A DNA stretch of 64,000 bases, from positions 1,700,133,978-1,700,197,977 of the forward strand of contig OX336388.2 of assembly GCA_946902985.2 (NCBI GenBank), in the 5' to 3' direction. This document shows positions 15,145-31,500 of this stretch, in pieces; within the stretch, counting starts at the first letter, position 1, and the number at the start of each line of letters is the position of its first letter. Position numbers and translations under genes: made by a program. The DNA is from Meconema thalassinum (lineage: Eukaryota > Arthropoda > Insecta > Orthoptera > Tettigoniidae). Below the pieces are notes generated by a model. That model worked only from the letters and a program-made list of their open reading frames with translations, had not been told where the DNA came from and searched no databases.

Positions 15145-17180
15145 TCGATAGTATTTATGACATGTCACTGAAAATTCGATACTAATTATGACAAGAAACG
15201 GTAACTTCGATACTAATTATGACAGGTAACTGTAACTTCGTTAATAATGATGACAAGTAACGGTAACTTCGATACTAATTATGACAGGTAACGGTAACTT
15301 CGATGCCTATTATGACAGGTAACTGTAACTTCTTTTCTAATTATGACAAGTAACTGTAACATCGATACTAACTATGACAGGTACCTGTAACTTCGTTACT
15401 TATTAAGACAGGTAACGGTAACTTCGTTACTAATTATGACAGGTAACTGTAACTTCATTACTAATTATGACAAGTGACGGTAACTTCAATACTAATTATG
15501 ACAAGTAACAGTAACTTCGTTACTAATTATGACAAGTAACGTTATCTTCGATACTAATTATGACAGGTAAAGGTAGCTTCGATACTAATTATGACAGGCA
15601 ACTGTTACTTCGTTAGTAATTATTAAAAGGTACTGTAACATCGATAATAATTATGACAGTTAAGGGTAACTTCGGTATTAATTAAGACAGGTAACTGAAA
15701 CTTCATTAATAATTATGACAAGTAACGGCAACTTCGATACTATTGATGACAGGTAACTTTAACTTCGATACTAATTATGACAGGTAACTGTAACTTCGTT
15801 ACTAATTATGATAAGTAGCGGTAATTTCCATACTTATTATGACAGGTAACGGTAACTTCTATACCACTTGTGACATGTAACTGTAACTTCGTTACTAATT
15901 AGGATAAGTAACTGTAACATCGATACTAATTATGATAGGTAACTGTAACTTCATTACAAATTATGACAAGTAACGGTAACTTCGATACTATTGTTGACAG
16001 GTAACTGTAACTTCGATACCAATTATGACAGGTAACGGTAACTTCGATACTTTTTATGACAGGTAACTGTAACTTCGATACTAATTATGACAAATAACGG
16101 TATCTTTTTTTACTAATTATGACAGGTAACTGTAACTTCGATACTATTTGTGACAGGTAACGGTAACTTCGATACTATTTAAGACAAGTAACGGTAACTT
16201 CATTACTAATTATGACAAGTAACGGTAACTTCATTACTAATTATGAGAAGTAACGCTAACTTCATTACTAATTATGACAAGTAACGGTAACTTCGTTACC
16301 AATTATGACAAGTAACGCTAACTCCATTACTATTTATGATAGGTAACTGTAACTTCATTACTTTATGACAAGTAACGGTAACTTCGATACTAATTATGAC
16401 AAGCAACTAATTATGACTAGTAACGGTAACTTCGTTATTATTATGACAAATAACGGTAACTTAATTACTAATTATGACACGTAACGGTAACTTCGTTACT
16501 AACTATGACAAGTAACCGTTACTTCGTTACTAATTATGACAAGTAACGGTAACTTCAATACTAATTATAACAAGTAACGGTAACTTCGTTACTTATTATG
16601 ACAAGTAACGGTAACTTCGTTAGTAATTATGACAAGTAACGGTAACTTCGGTACTAATAATGACAAGTAACGGTAACTTCGTTACTAATTATGACAAATA
16701 ACGGTAACGTCGTTTCTAATTTTGACAAGTAACGGTAATTTCGTTACTAATGATGACAAGTAACGGTAACTTCGTTACTATTTATGACAAGTAACGGTAA
16801 CTCCGTAACTAATTATGACAAGTAACGATAACTTCGTTATTAATTATGACATGTAACGGTAACTTCGTTACTATTTATGGCAAGTAACGGTAACATCGTT
16901 ACTATTTATGACAGGCAACTGTAACATCGTTATTAATTATGACAAGTAACGGTAACTTCGTAACTATTTATGACAAGTAACGGTAACTTCGTTACTCATT
17001 ATGACAAGTAACGGTAACTTCATTTCTAATTATGACAATTAACGGTAACTTCATAACTAATTATGAAAAGTAACTCTAACTTCGTTATTAATCAAGACAA
17101 GTAACGGTAACTTCATTACTAGATATGACAATTAACGGTAACTTTGTTACTAATTATAACAAGTAAGGGTAGCTTCATTA
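15145..17180 (+). repeat. internal ~2-kb satellite duplication, member 1
   Basis: The series of rare units beginning with CGATAGTATTTATGACA and ending at AAGTAAGGGTAGC recurs at about 18590-20330, 28873-30740 and 32535-34530. Because both ~14-kb superblocks contain the pair, this internal duplication is older than the superblock duplication. Boundaries were read by eye. Confidence 0.75.
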
Positions 17181-18589
17181 CTAATTTCGACAAGTAACGG
17201 TTACTTCATTACTAATTATGACAAGTAACGATAACTTCGTTACTAATTACGACAAGTAACGGTAACTTCGTTACTAATTATGACAAGTAACGCTTTCTTA
17301 ATTACTAATTATGACAAGTAGCGGTAACTCGGTACTAATTATGACAAGTAACGTTAACTTCGTTACTAATTATAACAAGTGACGGTAACTTCGTTACTAA
17401 TTATGACAAGTAACGGTAACTTCATAACTAATTATGACAAGTATCGGTAACTTAATTACTATTTATGGCAGGTAACTGTAACATCGTTAATAATTATGAC
17501 AGGTAACTGTAACTTCGTTACTAATTATCTCAAGTTACGGTAACTTCGTTACTAATTATGACAAGTAACGGTAACTTCGTTACTAATTATGACAAGTAAC
17601 GGTATCTTCATTACTAATTATTACAAGTAACAATAACTTCGATACTAATTATGAGAAGTAATGATAACTTCTTTACTTATTATGACAAGTAACGGTAACT
17701 ACATTACTAATTATGACAAGTAACGGTAACTTCGTTATTATTTATGACAAGTAACGGTAACTTCGTTACTATTTATGGCAAGTAACGGTAACTTCGTTAC
17801 TATTTATGAAAGGTAACTGTAACATCGATACTAATTATGACAAGTAACGGTAACTTCGTTACTAATTATCTCAAGTTACGGTAACTTCGTTAATAATTAT
17901 GACAAGTAACGGTAACTTCGTTACCAAATATGACAAGTAACGGTAAGTTCATAACTATTTACACAAGTAACGGTAACTCCATTACATATTACGACAACTA
18001 ACGGTAACTTCGTTACTAATTATGACAAGTAACAGTAACTTCATTACTAATTATGACATGTAACGGTAACTTCGTTACTATTTATGACAAGTAACGGTAA
18101 CTTCTTTACTAATTATGACAAGTAACCGTAACTTCGTTACTATTTATGACAGGTAACTGTAACTTCGTTACTAATTATGACAAGTAACGGTAACTTCATT
18201 ACTATTTATGAGAGGTAATTGTAACTTCGTTACTTATTATGACAAGTAACGGTAACTTCACTACTAATTATGACAAGTACCAGGAACTTCATTACTCATT
18301 ATGACAAGTAACAGTAACTTCGTTACTAATTATTACAGGTAATTGTAACTTCGATAATAATTATGACAGGTAACTGTAACTTCGATACTAATTATGACAG
18401 GTAACTGTAATTTCGATAATAATTATGACAGGTGACGGTAACTTCGTTACTAATTATGACAAGTAACGGTAACTTCGATACTAAATATGACAAGTAACAG
18501 TAACTTAGTTACTAATTATGACAAGTAACGGTAACATCGATACTAATTATGTCAAGTAACGGTAACCTCGATACTAATCATGATGGTAA

Positions 18590-20330
18590 CTTCGATAGTA
18601 TTTATGACAGGTCACTGAAACTTAGATACTAATTATGACAAGAAACGGTAACTTCGATACTAATTATGACAGGTAACTGTAACTTCGTTAATAATGATGA
18701 CAAGTAACGGTAACTTCGATACTAATTATGACAGGTAACGGTAACTTCGATGCTTATTATGACAGGTAACTGTAACTTCTTTTCTAATTATGACAAGTAA
18801 CTGTAACTTCGATACTATGACATGTACCGGTAACTTCGTTACTTATTATGACAGGTAACGGTAACTTCGTTACTAATTATGACAGGCAACTGTAACTTCA
18901 TAACTAATTATGACAAGTGACGGTAACTTCAATACTAATTATGACAAGTAACAGTAACTTCGTTACTAATTATGACAAGTAACGCTAACTTCGATACTAA
19001 TTATGACAGGTAAAGGTAGCTTCGATACTAATTATGACAGGTAACTGTAACTTCGTTACTAATTATGATAAGTAACGATAATTTCCATACTTATTATGAC
19101 AGGTAACGGTAACTTCTATACCACTTGTGACATGTAACTGTAACTTCGTTACTAATTAGGACAAGTAACTGTAACATCGATACTAATTATGACAGGTAAC
19201 TGTAACTTCATTACTAATTATGACAAGTAACGGTAACTTCGATACTATTGTTGACAGGTAACTGTAACTTCGATACCAATTATGACAGGTAACGGTAACT
19301 TCGATACTTTTTATGACAGGTAACTGTAACTTCGATACTAATTATGACAAATAACGGTATCTTTCTTTACTAATTATGACAGGTAACTGTAACTTCGATA
19401 CTATTTGTGACAGGTAACGGTCACTTCGATACTATTTAAGACAAGTAACGGTAACTTCATTACTAATTATGACAAGTAACGGTAACTTCATTACTAATTA
19501 TGAGAAGTAACGGTAACTTAATTACTAATTATGACAAGTAACGATAACTTCGTTACCAATTATGACAAGTAACGCTAACTCCATTACTATTTATGATAGG
19601 TAACTGTAACTTCATTACATTATGACAAGTAACGGTAACTTCGTTATTAATTATGACAAGTAACAGTAACGTCGTTATTAATTATGACAAGTAACGGTAA
19701 CTTCAATACTAATTATGACACGTAACGGTAACTTCGTACTAATTATGACAAGAAATGGTTACTTCGTTACTAATTATGACAAGTAACGGGAACTTCAATA
19801 CTAATTATAACAAGTAACGGTAACTTCGTTCGTAATTATGACAAGTAACGGTAACTTCGGTACTAATAATGACAAGTAACGGTAACTTCGTTACTAATTA
19901 TGACAAATAACGGTAACGTCGTTTCTAATTTTGACAAGTAACGGTAATTTCGTTACTAATGATGACAAGTAACGGTAACTTCGTTACTATTTATGACAAG
20001 TAACGGTAACTCCGTAACTAATTATGACATGTAACGATAACTTCGTTACTAATTATGAAATGTAACGGTAACTTCGTTACTATTTACGGCAAGTATCGGT
20101 AACATCGTTACTATTTATGACAAGTAACGGTAACTTCGTTACTAATTATGACAAGTGACGGTAACTTCATTTCTAATTATGACAATTAACGGTAACTTCA
20201 TAACTAATTATGAAAAGTAACTGTAACTTCGTTATTAATTAAGACAAGTAACGGTAACTTCATTGCTAGATATGACAATTAACGGTAACTTTGTTACTAA
20301 TTATAACAAGTAAGGGTAGCTTCATTACTA
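18590..20330 (+). repeat. internal ~2-kb satellite duplication, member 2
   Basis: This is the second member of the pair inside superblock copy 1. It is shifted by about 3.15-3.45 kb from 15145-17180. A whole-unit fusion at about 19829 (CGTTCGTAATTATG) is absent from its counterpart near 33.96 kb, showing a unit deletion private to this copy. Confidence 0.72.
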
Positions 20331-23169
20331 ATTATGACAATTAACGGTAACATCGTACTAATTATGACAAGTAACGGTAACTTCATTATTAATTATGACA
20401 AGTAACTGTAACTTCGTTACTAATTATGACAAGTAACTGTAACTTCGATACTAATTATGACAAGGTACCGTAACATCGATGCTAATTATGACAGTTAACG
20501 GTAACTTCGATACTAATTATGACAGGTATCTGTATCTTCATTACTAATTATGACAAGTAACGGTAACTTCAATACTATTGATGACAGGTAACTGTAACTT
20601 CGATACTAATTATGACAGGTAACTGTAACTTCGTTACTAATTATAACAAGTAACGGTTACTTCGATTCTAATTATGACAGGTAACGGTAACTTCTATACT
20701 AATTATGACAGGTAACTGTAACTTCGTTACTAATTAGGACAAGTAACTGAAACTTCGATACTGATTATGACAAGTAACGGTAACTTCGATACTAATTACG
20801 ACAGGTAACGCTAACTTCGATACTAATTATTACAAGTAACTGCAACTTCCATCCTAATTATGACAGGTAACGGTAACTTCGATACTAATTCTGACAGGTA
20901 TCTGTAACTTCGATACTAATTATAAGAGGTAATGGTAAATTCGATTTATAATTATGACAGGTAACGGTTACTTCAATACTAAAGATGACAGGTAACGGTA
21001 ACTTCGTTACTAATTATGACAGGTAACGGTAACTTCGTTACTAATTATGACAGGTAACTGTAACTTCATTACTAATTATGACAAGTGACGGTAACTTCGA
21101 TACTAATTATGACAAGTAACTGTACCATCGTTCCTAATTATGACAAGTAACGGTAACTTCGATACTAATTATGACAGGTTAAGGTAACTTCGATATTAAT
21201 TATGACAGGTAACTGTAACTTCGTTACTAATTATGACAAGGTACCGTAACATCGATGCTAATTATGACAGTTAACGGTAACTTCGATACTAATTATGACA
21301 GGTATCTGTATCTTCATTACTAATTATGACAAGTAACGGTAACTTCAATACTATTGATGACAGGTAACTGTAACTTCGATACTAATTATGACAGGTAACT
21401 GTAACTTCGTTACTAATTATAACAAGTAACGGTTACTTCGATACTAATTATGACAGGTAACGGTAACTTCTATACTAATTATGACAGGTAACTGTAACTT
21501 CGTTACTAATTAGGACAAGTAACTGTAACTTCGATATTAATTATGACAGGTAACGTAACTTCGTTGCCAATTATCACAGGTAACGGTAACTTCGATACTT
21601 TTTATGACAGGTAACTGTAACTTCGATACTAATTATGACAGGTAACGGTAACTTCTATACTAATTATGACAGGTAACTGTATCTTCGTTACTAATTAGGA
21701 CAAGTAACTGTAACTTCGATATTAATTATGACAAGTAACGGAAACTTCATTACTAATTATGACAAGTAACGGTAACTTCAATACTATTTATTACAGGCAA
21801 CGGTAACTTCGGTACTAATTATGACCAGTAACGGTAACTTCATTACTAATTACGACTAGTAACGGTAATTTCGTTACTAATTAGGACAAGTTATGGTAAC
21901 TTCGTTACTAATTATGACAACTAACGGTAACTTTGTTACTAATTATGACAAGTAACTGTATCTTCATTACTAATTATGACAAGTAACGGTAACTTCGTTA
22001 CTTATTATGAGAAGTAACGGTCACTTCATTACTATTTATGACAGGTAACTGTAACTTCATTACTAATTATGACAAGTAACGGTAACGTCGTTACTAATTA
22101 TGACAAGTTACAGTCACTTCATGACTAATTATGACATGTAACGGTAACGTCGTTACTATTTATGACAGGTAACGGTAACTTCATTACTAATTATGACAAG
22201 TAACGATAACATCGTTACTAATTATGACAAGTAACGGTAACGCCATTACTAATTACGACAAGTAACGGTAACTTCTTACCTAATTATGACAAGTAACAGT
22301 AACTTCGTTACTAATTATGACAAGTAACGGTAACATCATTACTATTTATGATAGGTAACTGTAACTTCATTACATTATGACAAGTAACGGTAACTTCGGT
22401 ACTAATTATGGCTAGCAACGGTAAATTCGTTACTATTTAAGACAAGTAACGGTAACTTCGTTACTAATTATGACAAGTAACGGTAACTTCATTACTAATT
22501 ATGACAAGTAACGGTAACTTCTTTACTAATTATGACAAGTAACGGTAACTACGTTACTAATTAAGACAAGTAACGGTAACTTCGTTACTAATTATGACAA
22601 GTAACCGTAACATCGTTATTAATTATGACAAGTAACGGTAACGTCATTACTAATTACGACAAGTAACGGTGACTTCTTTCCTAATTACGACGAGTTTCGG
22701 TAACTTCGTTACTAATTAAGACAAGTAACAGTAACTTCGTTACCAAATATGACAAGTAACGGTAACGTCATTACTATTTAACACAAGTAACGGTAACTTC
22801 ATTACATATTACGACAACTAACGGTAACTTCGTTACTTATTATGACAAGAAACAGAAACTTCATTACTAATTATGATATGTAACGGTAACTTCGTTACTA
22901 TTTATAACAAGTAACGGTAACTTCTTTACTAATTATGACAAGTAACCGTAACATCGTTATTAATTATGACAAGTAACGGTAACGTCATTACTAATTACGA
23001 CAAGTAACGGTTTTTTCTTTCCTAATTACGACGAGTTTCGGTAACTTCGTTACTAATTATGACAAGTAACGGTATCTTCATTACTATTTATGATAGGTAA
23101 CTGTAACTTCATTACATTAAGACAAGTAACGGTAACTTCGTTACTAATCATGACTAGCAACGGTAACTT

Positions 23170-25245
23170 CGTTACTATTTATGACAAGTAACGGTAACTT
23201 CTTTACTAATTATGACAAGTAACGGTAACTTCGTTACTACTTATGACAATTAACGGTAACTTCGTTACTAATTATGACAAGTAACCGTAACTTCGTTACT
23301 TATTACGACAAGTAACGTTAAGTTCAATACTAATTATGACAAGTAACGCTAACTTCGTTACTAATTACGACAAGTAACGGTAACTTCATTACTATTTATG
23401 ACAAGTAACGTTAACTTGGTTACTGATTATGACAAGTAACGGTAACTTCATTACTAATTATTACAAGTAACGGTAACTTCGTTACTAATTATGGCAAGTT
23501 ACGGTAACTTCATTACCTATTATGACCAGTAACGGTAACTTCGTTACTAATTATGACAATTAACGGTAAATTCGTTACTAATTAAGACAAGTAACGGAAA
23601 CTTCGTTACTAATTATGACAAGTAACGGTATCTTCATTACTAATTATGACAAGTAACGGTAACTTCGTTACTAATTATGACAAGTTACGGTAATTTCTTC
23701 ACTAATTCTGACAAGTTACGGTCACTTCATTACTAATTATGATAAGTAACGGTAACTTCGTTACTAATTATGACAAGTAACGGTTACTTCGTTGCTATTT
23801 ATGGCAAGTAACGGTAACTTCGTTACTACTTACGACAGGTAACTATAACATCGTTACAAATTATGACAAATAACGGTAACTTCGTTAATAATTATGACAA
23901 GTAACGGTAACTTCGCTACTAATTATGACAGGTAACTGTAACTTCCTTACTAATTATGACAAGTAACTTGAAGTTCGTTACTAATTATGACAAGTAACGG
24001 TAACTTCATTACTAATTATGACAAGTAACGGTAACTTAATTACTAATTACGAAAAGTAACGGTTACTTCGTTACTAATTATGCCCAGTAACGGTTACTTC
24101 ATTACTAATTAAGACAAGTAACGGTAACTTCGTTACTAATTATGACAATTAACGGTAACTTCGTTACTAATTAAGACAAGTAACGGAAACTTCGTTACAA
24201 ATTCTGACAAGCAACGGTATCCTCATTACTAATTATGACAAGTAACGGTAACTTCGTTACTAATTATGACAAGTTACGGTAATTTCTTCACTAATTTTGA
24301 CAAGTTACGGTAACTTCATTACTAATTATGATAAGTAACGGTAACTTCGTTACTAATTATGACAAGTAACGGTTACTTCGTTACTATTTATGGCAAGTAA
24401 CGGTAACTTCGTTACTACTTATGACAGGTAACTGTAACATCGTTACTAATTATGACAAATAACGGTAACTTCGTTAATCATTATGACAAGTAACGGTAAC
24501 TTCGCTACTAATTATAACAAGTTACGGTAACGTCGTTATAAATTATGACAAGTAACGGTAACTTCGTTACTAATTAAGACACGTAACGGTAACTTCATTA
24601 CTATTTATGACAAGTAACGTTAACTTGATTACTGATTATGACAAGTAACGGTAACTTCATTACACATTATTACAAGTAACGGTAACTTCGTTACTAATTA
24701 TGGCAAGTTACGGTAACTTCATTACTTATTATGACCAGTAACGGTAACTTCGTTGCTAATTATGACAAGTAACGTTAACATCATTACTATTTATGACAGG
24801 TAACTGTACCTTCATTAATAATTATGACAAGTAACGGTAACGTCGTTACTAACTATGATAAGTAACGGTAAGATCGTTACTAATTATGACAAGTAACAGT
24901 AACTTCATTACTAATTATGACAAGTAACGGTAACTTCGATACTAATTATGACAAGTAACGGTACCTTCATTTCTAATTATGACATCTAATGGTAACATTG
25001 TTACTAATTATGACAAGTAACGGTAACTTCATTACTAATTATGAGAAGTAACGGTAACTTCGTTAATAATTATGACAAGTAACGGAAACTTCGTTACTAC
25101 TTATGACAAGTAACCGTAACTTCGTTACTAATTATGGCAAGTAACGGTAACTTCGTTACTAATTATGAAAAGTAACGGTAACGTGGTTTCTAATTATGAC
25201 AAGTTACGGTAACTTCGTTACTAATTATGACAAGTAACGGTAACT
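23170..25245 (+). repeat. 2.08-kb satellite tandem duplication, left copy
   Basis: Marker strings repeat at a fixed distance of 2076 bp, about 67 units. For example ATTACGACAAGTAACGTTAAG occurs at 23302 and 25378, and AAGTTACGG after GTGGTTTCTAATTATG at 25201 and 27277. The corresponding sequence occurs once in superblock copy 2 (about 37.4-39.4 kb). Confidence 0.85.
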
Positions 25246-27325
25246 CGACACTAATTATGACAAGTAACGTTAACTTGGTTACTGATTATGACAAGTAACG
25301 GTAACTTCATTACTAATTATTACAAGTAACGGTAACTTCGTTACTAATTATGACAAGTAACCGTAACTTCGTTACTTATTACGACAAGTAACGTTAAGTT
25401 CAATACTAATTATGACAAGTAACGTTAACTTTGTTACTAATTACGACAAGTAACGGTAACTTCATTACTATTTATGACAAGTAACGTTAACTTGGTTACT
25501 GATTATGACAAGTAACGGTAACTTCATAACTAATTATTACAAGTAACGGTAACTTCGTTACTAATTATGGCTAGTTACGGTAACTTCATTACCTATTATG
25601 ACCAGTAACGGTAACTTCGTTACTAATTATGACAATTAACGGTAAATTCGTTGCTAATTAAGACAAGTAACGGAAACTTCGTTACTAATTATGACAAGTA
25701 ACGGTATCTTCATTAATAATTATGACAAGTAACGGTAACTTCGTTACTAATTATGACAAGTTACGGTAATTTCTTCACTAATTCTGACAAGTTACGGTCA
25801 CTTCATTACTAATTATGATAAGTAACGGTAACTTCGTTACTAATTATGACAAGTAACGGTTACTTCGTTGCTATTTATGGCAAGTAACGGTAACTTCGTT
25901 ACTACTTACGACAGGTTACTATAACATCGTTACAAATTATGACAAATAACGGTAACTTCGTTAATAATTATGACAAGTAACGGTAACTTCGCTACTAATT
26001 ATGACAGGTTACTGTAACTTCCTTACTAATTATGACAAGTAACTTGAAGTTCGTTACTAATTATGACAAGTAACGGTAACTTCATTACTAATTATGACAA
26101 GTAACGGTAACTTAATTACTAATTACGAAAAGTAACGGTTACTTCGTTACTAATTATGCCCAGTAACGGTTACTTCATTACTAATTAAGACAAGTAACGG
26201 TAACTTCGTTACTAATTATGACAATTAACGGTAACTTCGTTACTAATTAAGACAAGTAACGGAAACTTCGTTACAAATTATGACAAGCAACGGTATCCTC
26301 ATTACTAATTATGACAAGTAACGGTAACTTCGTTACTAATTATGACAAGTTACGGTAATTTCTTCACTAATTTTGACAAGTTACGGTAACTTCATTACTA
26401 ATTATGATAAGTAACGGTAACTTCGTTACTAATTATGAAAAGTAACGGTTACTTCGTTACTATTTATGGCAAGTAACGGTAACTTCGTTACTACTTATGA
26501 CAGGTAACTGTAACATCGTTACTAATTATGACAAATAACGGTAACTTCGTTAATCATTATGACAAGTAACGGTAACTTCGCTACTAATTATAACAAGTTA
26601 CGGTAACGTCGTTATAAATTATGACAAGTAACGGTAACTTCGTTACTAAATAAGACACGTAACGGTAACTTCATTACTATTTATGACAAGTAACGTTAAC
26701 TTGATTACTGATTATGACAAGTAACGGTAACTTCATTACACATTATTACAAGTAACGGTAACTTCGTTACTAATTATGGCAAGTTACGGTAACTTCATTA
26801 CTTATTATGACCAGTAACGGTAACTTCGTTGCTAATTATGACATGTAACGTTAACATCATTACTATTTATGACAGGTAACTGTACCTTCATTAATAATTA
26901 TGACAAGTAACGGTAACGTCGTTACTAACTATGATAAGTAAAGGTAAGATCGTTACTAATTATGACAAGTAACAGTAACTTCATTACTAATTATGACAAG
27001 TAACGGTAACTTCGATACTAATTATGACAAGTAACGGTACCTTCATTTCTAATTATGACATCTAATGGTAACATTGTTACTAATTATGACAAGTAACGGT
27101 AACTTCATTACTAATTATGAGAAGTAACGGTAACTTCGTTAATAATTATGACAAGTAACGGAAACTTCGTTACTACTTATGACAAGTAACCGTAACTTCG
27201 TTACTAATTATGGCAAGTAACGGTAACTTCGTTACTAATTATGAAAAGTAACGGTAACGTGGTTTCTAATTATGACAAGTTACGGTAACTTCGTTACTAA
27301 TTATGACAAGTAACGGTAACTTCGA
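25246..27325 (+). repeat. 2.08-kb satellite tandem duplication, right copy
   Basis: This is the right-hand copy of the duplication above. The junction lies near 25246, where a unit is shortened and altered (AACTCGACACTAATT), as expected from out-of-register joining. Substitutions between the copies are sparse, so the event is recent relative to the superblock duplication. Confidence 0.82.
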
Positions 27326-28599
27326 TACTAATTATGACAAGTAACTGTTTCTTCGTTACCAATTATGACAAGTAACGGTTACGTCAAAACTAATTATGAC
27401 AGGTAACGGTAACTTCGATACTAATTATGACAAGTAACTGTAACTTTGATACTGATTATGACAAGTAACGGTAACTTCGATACTAATTACGACAGGTAAC
27501 GCTAACTTCGATACTAATTATTACAAGTAACTGCAACTTCGATCCTAATTATGACAGGTAACGGTAACTTCGATACTAATTCTGACAGGTATCTGTAACT
27601 TCGATACTAATTATGAGAGGTAATGGTAAATTCGATTTATAATTATGACAGGTAACGGTTACTTCAATACTAGTTATGACAGGTAACGGTAACTTCGTTA
27701 CTATTTATGACAGGTAACTGTAACTGCGTTACTAATTATGACAAGTAACGGTAACTTTATTACTATTTATGAGAGGTACTTGTAACTTCGTTACTTATCA
27801 TGAAAAGTAACGGTAACTTCATTACTAATTATGACAAGTACCAGTATCTTCATAACTATTTATCACAAGTAACGGTAACTTCATTACATATTACGACAAC
27901 TAACGGTAAATTCGTTACTAATTATGACAAGTAACAGTAACTTCATTACTAATTATGACATGTAACGGTAACTTCGTTACTATTTATGACAGGTAACGGT
28001 AACTTCTTTACTAATTATGACAAGTAACCGTAACTTCGTTACTAATTATTACAGGTAATTGTAACTTCGATACTAATTATGACAGGTAACTGTAACTTCG
28101 ATACTAATTATGACAGGTCACTGTAAATTCGATAATAATTATGACAGGTCACGGTAACTTCGTTACTAATTATGACAAGTAACGGTACCTTCGATACTAA
28201 ATATGACAAGTAACAGTAACTTAGTTACTAATTATGACAAGTAACGGTAACATCGATACTAATTATGTCAGGTAACGGTAACCTCGATACTAATCATGAC
28301 AGGTAAATGCAACTTCGATGCTAATTATGACAATTAACGGTAACTTCGATACTAACTATGACAGGTAACGGTAACTCCGTTACTAATTATCACAGGTAAC
28401 TGTAACTCCCTTACTAATTATGACAGATAAATGTACCTTCGATACTAATTATGACAAGTAACGGTAACTTCGATACTAATTATGACAAGTAACAGCAACT
28501 TCGATACTAATTATGACAGGTAACGGTAACTTCGATACTAATTTTGACAGGTAACTGTAACTTCGATATTAATTATGACACGTAACTGTAACTTCTTTT

Positions 28600-31500
28600 C
28601 TAATTATGACAAGTAACTGTAACTTCGATACTAATTATGACAGGTACCGGTTACTTCGTTACTTATTATGACAGGTAACGGTAACTTCGTTACTAATTAT
28701 GACAGGTAACTGTAACTTCATTACTAATTATGACAAGTGACGGTAACTTCAATACTAATTATGACAAGTAACAGTAACTTCGTTACTAATTATGACAAGT
28801 AACGGTAACTTCAATACTAATTATAACAAGTAACGGTAACTTCGTTACTTATTATGACAAGTAACGGTAACTTCGATAGTATTTATGACATGTCACTGAA
28901 ACTTCGATACTAATTATGACAAGAAACGGTAACTTCGATACTAATTATGACAGGTAACTGTAACTTCGTTAATAATGATGACAAGTAACGGTAACTTCGA
29001 TACTAATTATGACAGGTAACGGTAACGTCGATGCCTATTATGACAGGTAACTGTAACTTCTTTTCTAATTATGACAAGTAACTGTAACTTCGACACTAAT
29101 TATGACAAGTAACGGTAACTTCGATACTAATTATGACAGGTAAAGGTAGCTTCGATACTAATTATGACAGGCAACTGTTACTTCGTTAGTAATTATTAAA
29201 AGGTACTGTAACATCGATAATAATTATGACAGTTAAGGGTAACTTCGGTATTAATTAAGACAGGTAACTGAAACTTCATTAATAATTATGACAAGTAACG
29301 GCAACTTCGATACTATTGATGACAGGTAACTTTAACTTCGATACTAATTATGACAGGTAACTGTAACTTCGTTACTAATTATGATAAGTAGCGGTAATTT
29401 CCATACTTATTATGACAGGTAACGGTAACTTCTATACCACTTGTGACATGTAACTGTAACTTCGTTACTAATTAGGATAAGTAACTGTAACATTGATACT
29501 AATTATGACAGGTAACTGTAACTTCATTACAAATTATGACAAGTAACGGTTACTTCGATACTATTGTTGACAGGTAACTGTAACTTCGATACCAATTATG
29601 ACAGGTAACGGTAACTTCGATACTTTTTATGACAGGTAACTGTAACTTCGATACTAATTATGACAAATAACGGTATCTTTCTTTACTAATTATGACAGGT
29701 AACTGTAACTTCGATACTATTTGTGACAGGTAACGGTAACTTCGATACTATTTAAGACAAGTAACGGTAACTTCATTACTAATTATGACACGTAACGGTA
29801 ACTTCATTACTAATTATGAGAAGTAACGCTAACTTCATTACTAATTATGACAAGTAACGGTAACTTCGTTACCAATTATGGCAAGTAACGCTAACTCCAT
29901 TACTATTTATGATAGGTAACTGTAACTTCATTACTTTATGACAAGTAACGGTAACTTCGATACTAATTATGACAAGCAACTACTTATGACTAGTAACGGT
30001 AACTTCGTTATTATTATGACAAATAACGGTAACTTAATTACTAATTATGACACGTAACGGTAACTTCGTTACTAACTATGAAAAGTAACCGTTACTTCGT
30101 TACTAATTATGACAAGTAACGGTAACTTCAATACTAATTATAACAAGTAACGGTAACTTCGTTACTTATTATGACAAGTAACGGTAACTTCGTTAGTAAT
30201 TATGACAAGTAACGGTAACTTCGGTACTAATAATGACAAGTAACGGTAACTTCGTTACTAATTATGACAAATAACGGTAACGTCGTTTCTAATTTTGACA
30301 AGTAACGGTAATTTCGTTACTAATGATGACAAGTAACGGTAACTTCGTTACTATTTATGACAAATAACGGTAACTCCGTAACTAATTATGACAAGTAACG
30401 ATAACTTCGTTATTAATTATGACATGTAACGGTAACTTCGTTACTATTTATGGCAAGTAACGGTAACATCGTTACTATTTTTGACAGGCAACTGTAACAT
30501 CGTTATTAATTATGACAAGTAACGGTAACTTCGTAACTATTTATGACAAGTAACGGTAACTTCGTTACTCATTATGACAAGTAACGGTAACTTCATTTCT
30601 AATTATGACAATTAACGGTAACTTCATAACTAATTATGAAAAGTAACTGTAACTTCGTTATTAATCAAGACAAGTAACGGTAACTTCATTACTAGATATG
30701 ACAATTAACGGTAACTTTGTTACTAATTATAACAAGTAAGGGTAGCTTCATTACTAATTATGACAAGTAACGGTAACTTCGATACTATTTATGACATGTA
30801 ACTGTAACTTCGATACTAATTATAACAAGTAACGGTTACTTCATTACTAATTATGACAAGTAACGATAACTTCGTTACTAATTACGACAAGTAACGGTAA
30901 CTTCGTTACTAATTATGACAAGTAACGGTTTCTTCATTACTAATTATGACAAGTAGCGGTAACTCGGTACTAATTATGACAAGTAACGTTAACTTCGTTA
31001 CTAATTATAACAAGTGACGGTAACTTCGTTACTAATTATGACAAGTAACGGTAACTTCATAACTAATTATGACAAGTATCGGTAACTTAATTACTATTTA
31101 TGGCAGGTAACTGTAACATCGTTAATAATTATGACAGGTAACTGTAACTTCGTTACTAATTATCTCAAGTTACGGTAACTTCGTTACTAATTATGACAAG
31201 TAACGGTAACTTCTTTACTAATTATGACAAGTAACGGTATTTCATTACTAATTATTACAAGTAACAATAACTTCGATACTAATTATGAGAAGTAATTATA
31301 ACTTCTTTACTTATTATGACAAGTAACGGTAACTACATTACTAATTATGACAAGTAACGGTAACTTCGTTATTATTTATGACAAGTAACGGTAACTTCGT
31401 TACTATTTATGGCAAGTAACGGTAACTTCGTTACTATTTATGAAAGGTAACTGTAACATCGATACTAATTATGACAAGTAACGGTAACTTCGTTACTAAT

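Larger units (their letters stand above)
14880..27750 (+). repeat. ~14-kb satellite superblock, copy 1
   Basis: Shared rare variants align this block to 28.6-39.8 kb. The offset starts at 13728 (around 15144), changes to 13573, 13635, 13941-13943, and is steady at 14158-14159 from about 20.8 to 25.2 kb. The first two changes (155 and 62 bp) are exact multiples of 31 bp, so the copies differ mainly by gain or loss of whole units. The block contains an internal ~3.4-kb duplication and, at its right end, a 2.08-kb tandem duplication that copy 2 lacks. Confidence 0.85.
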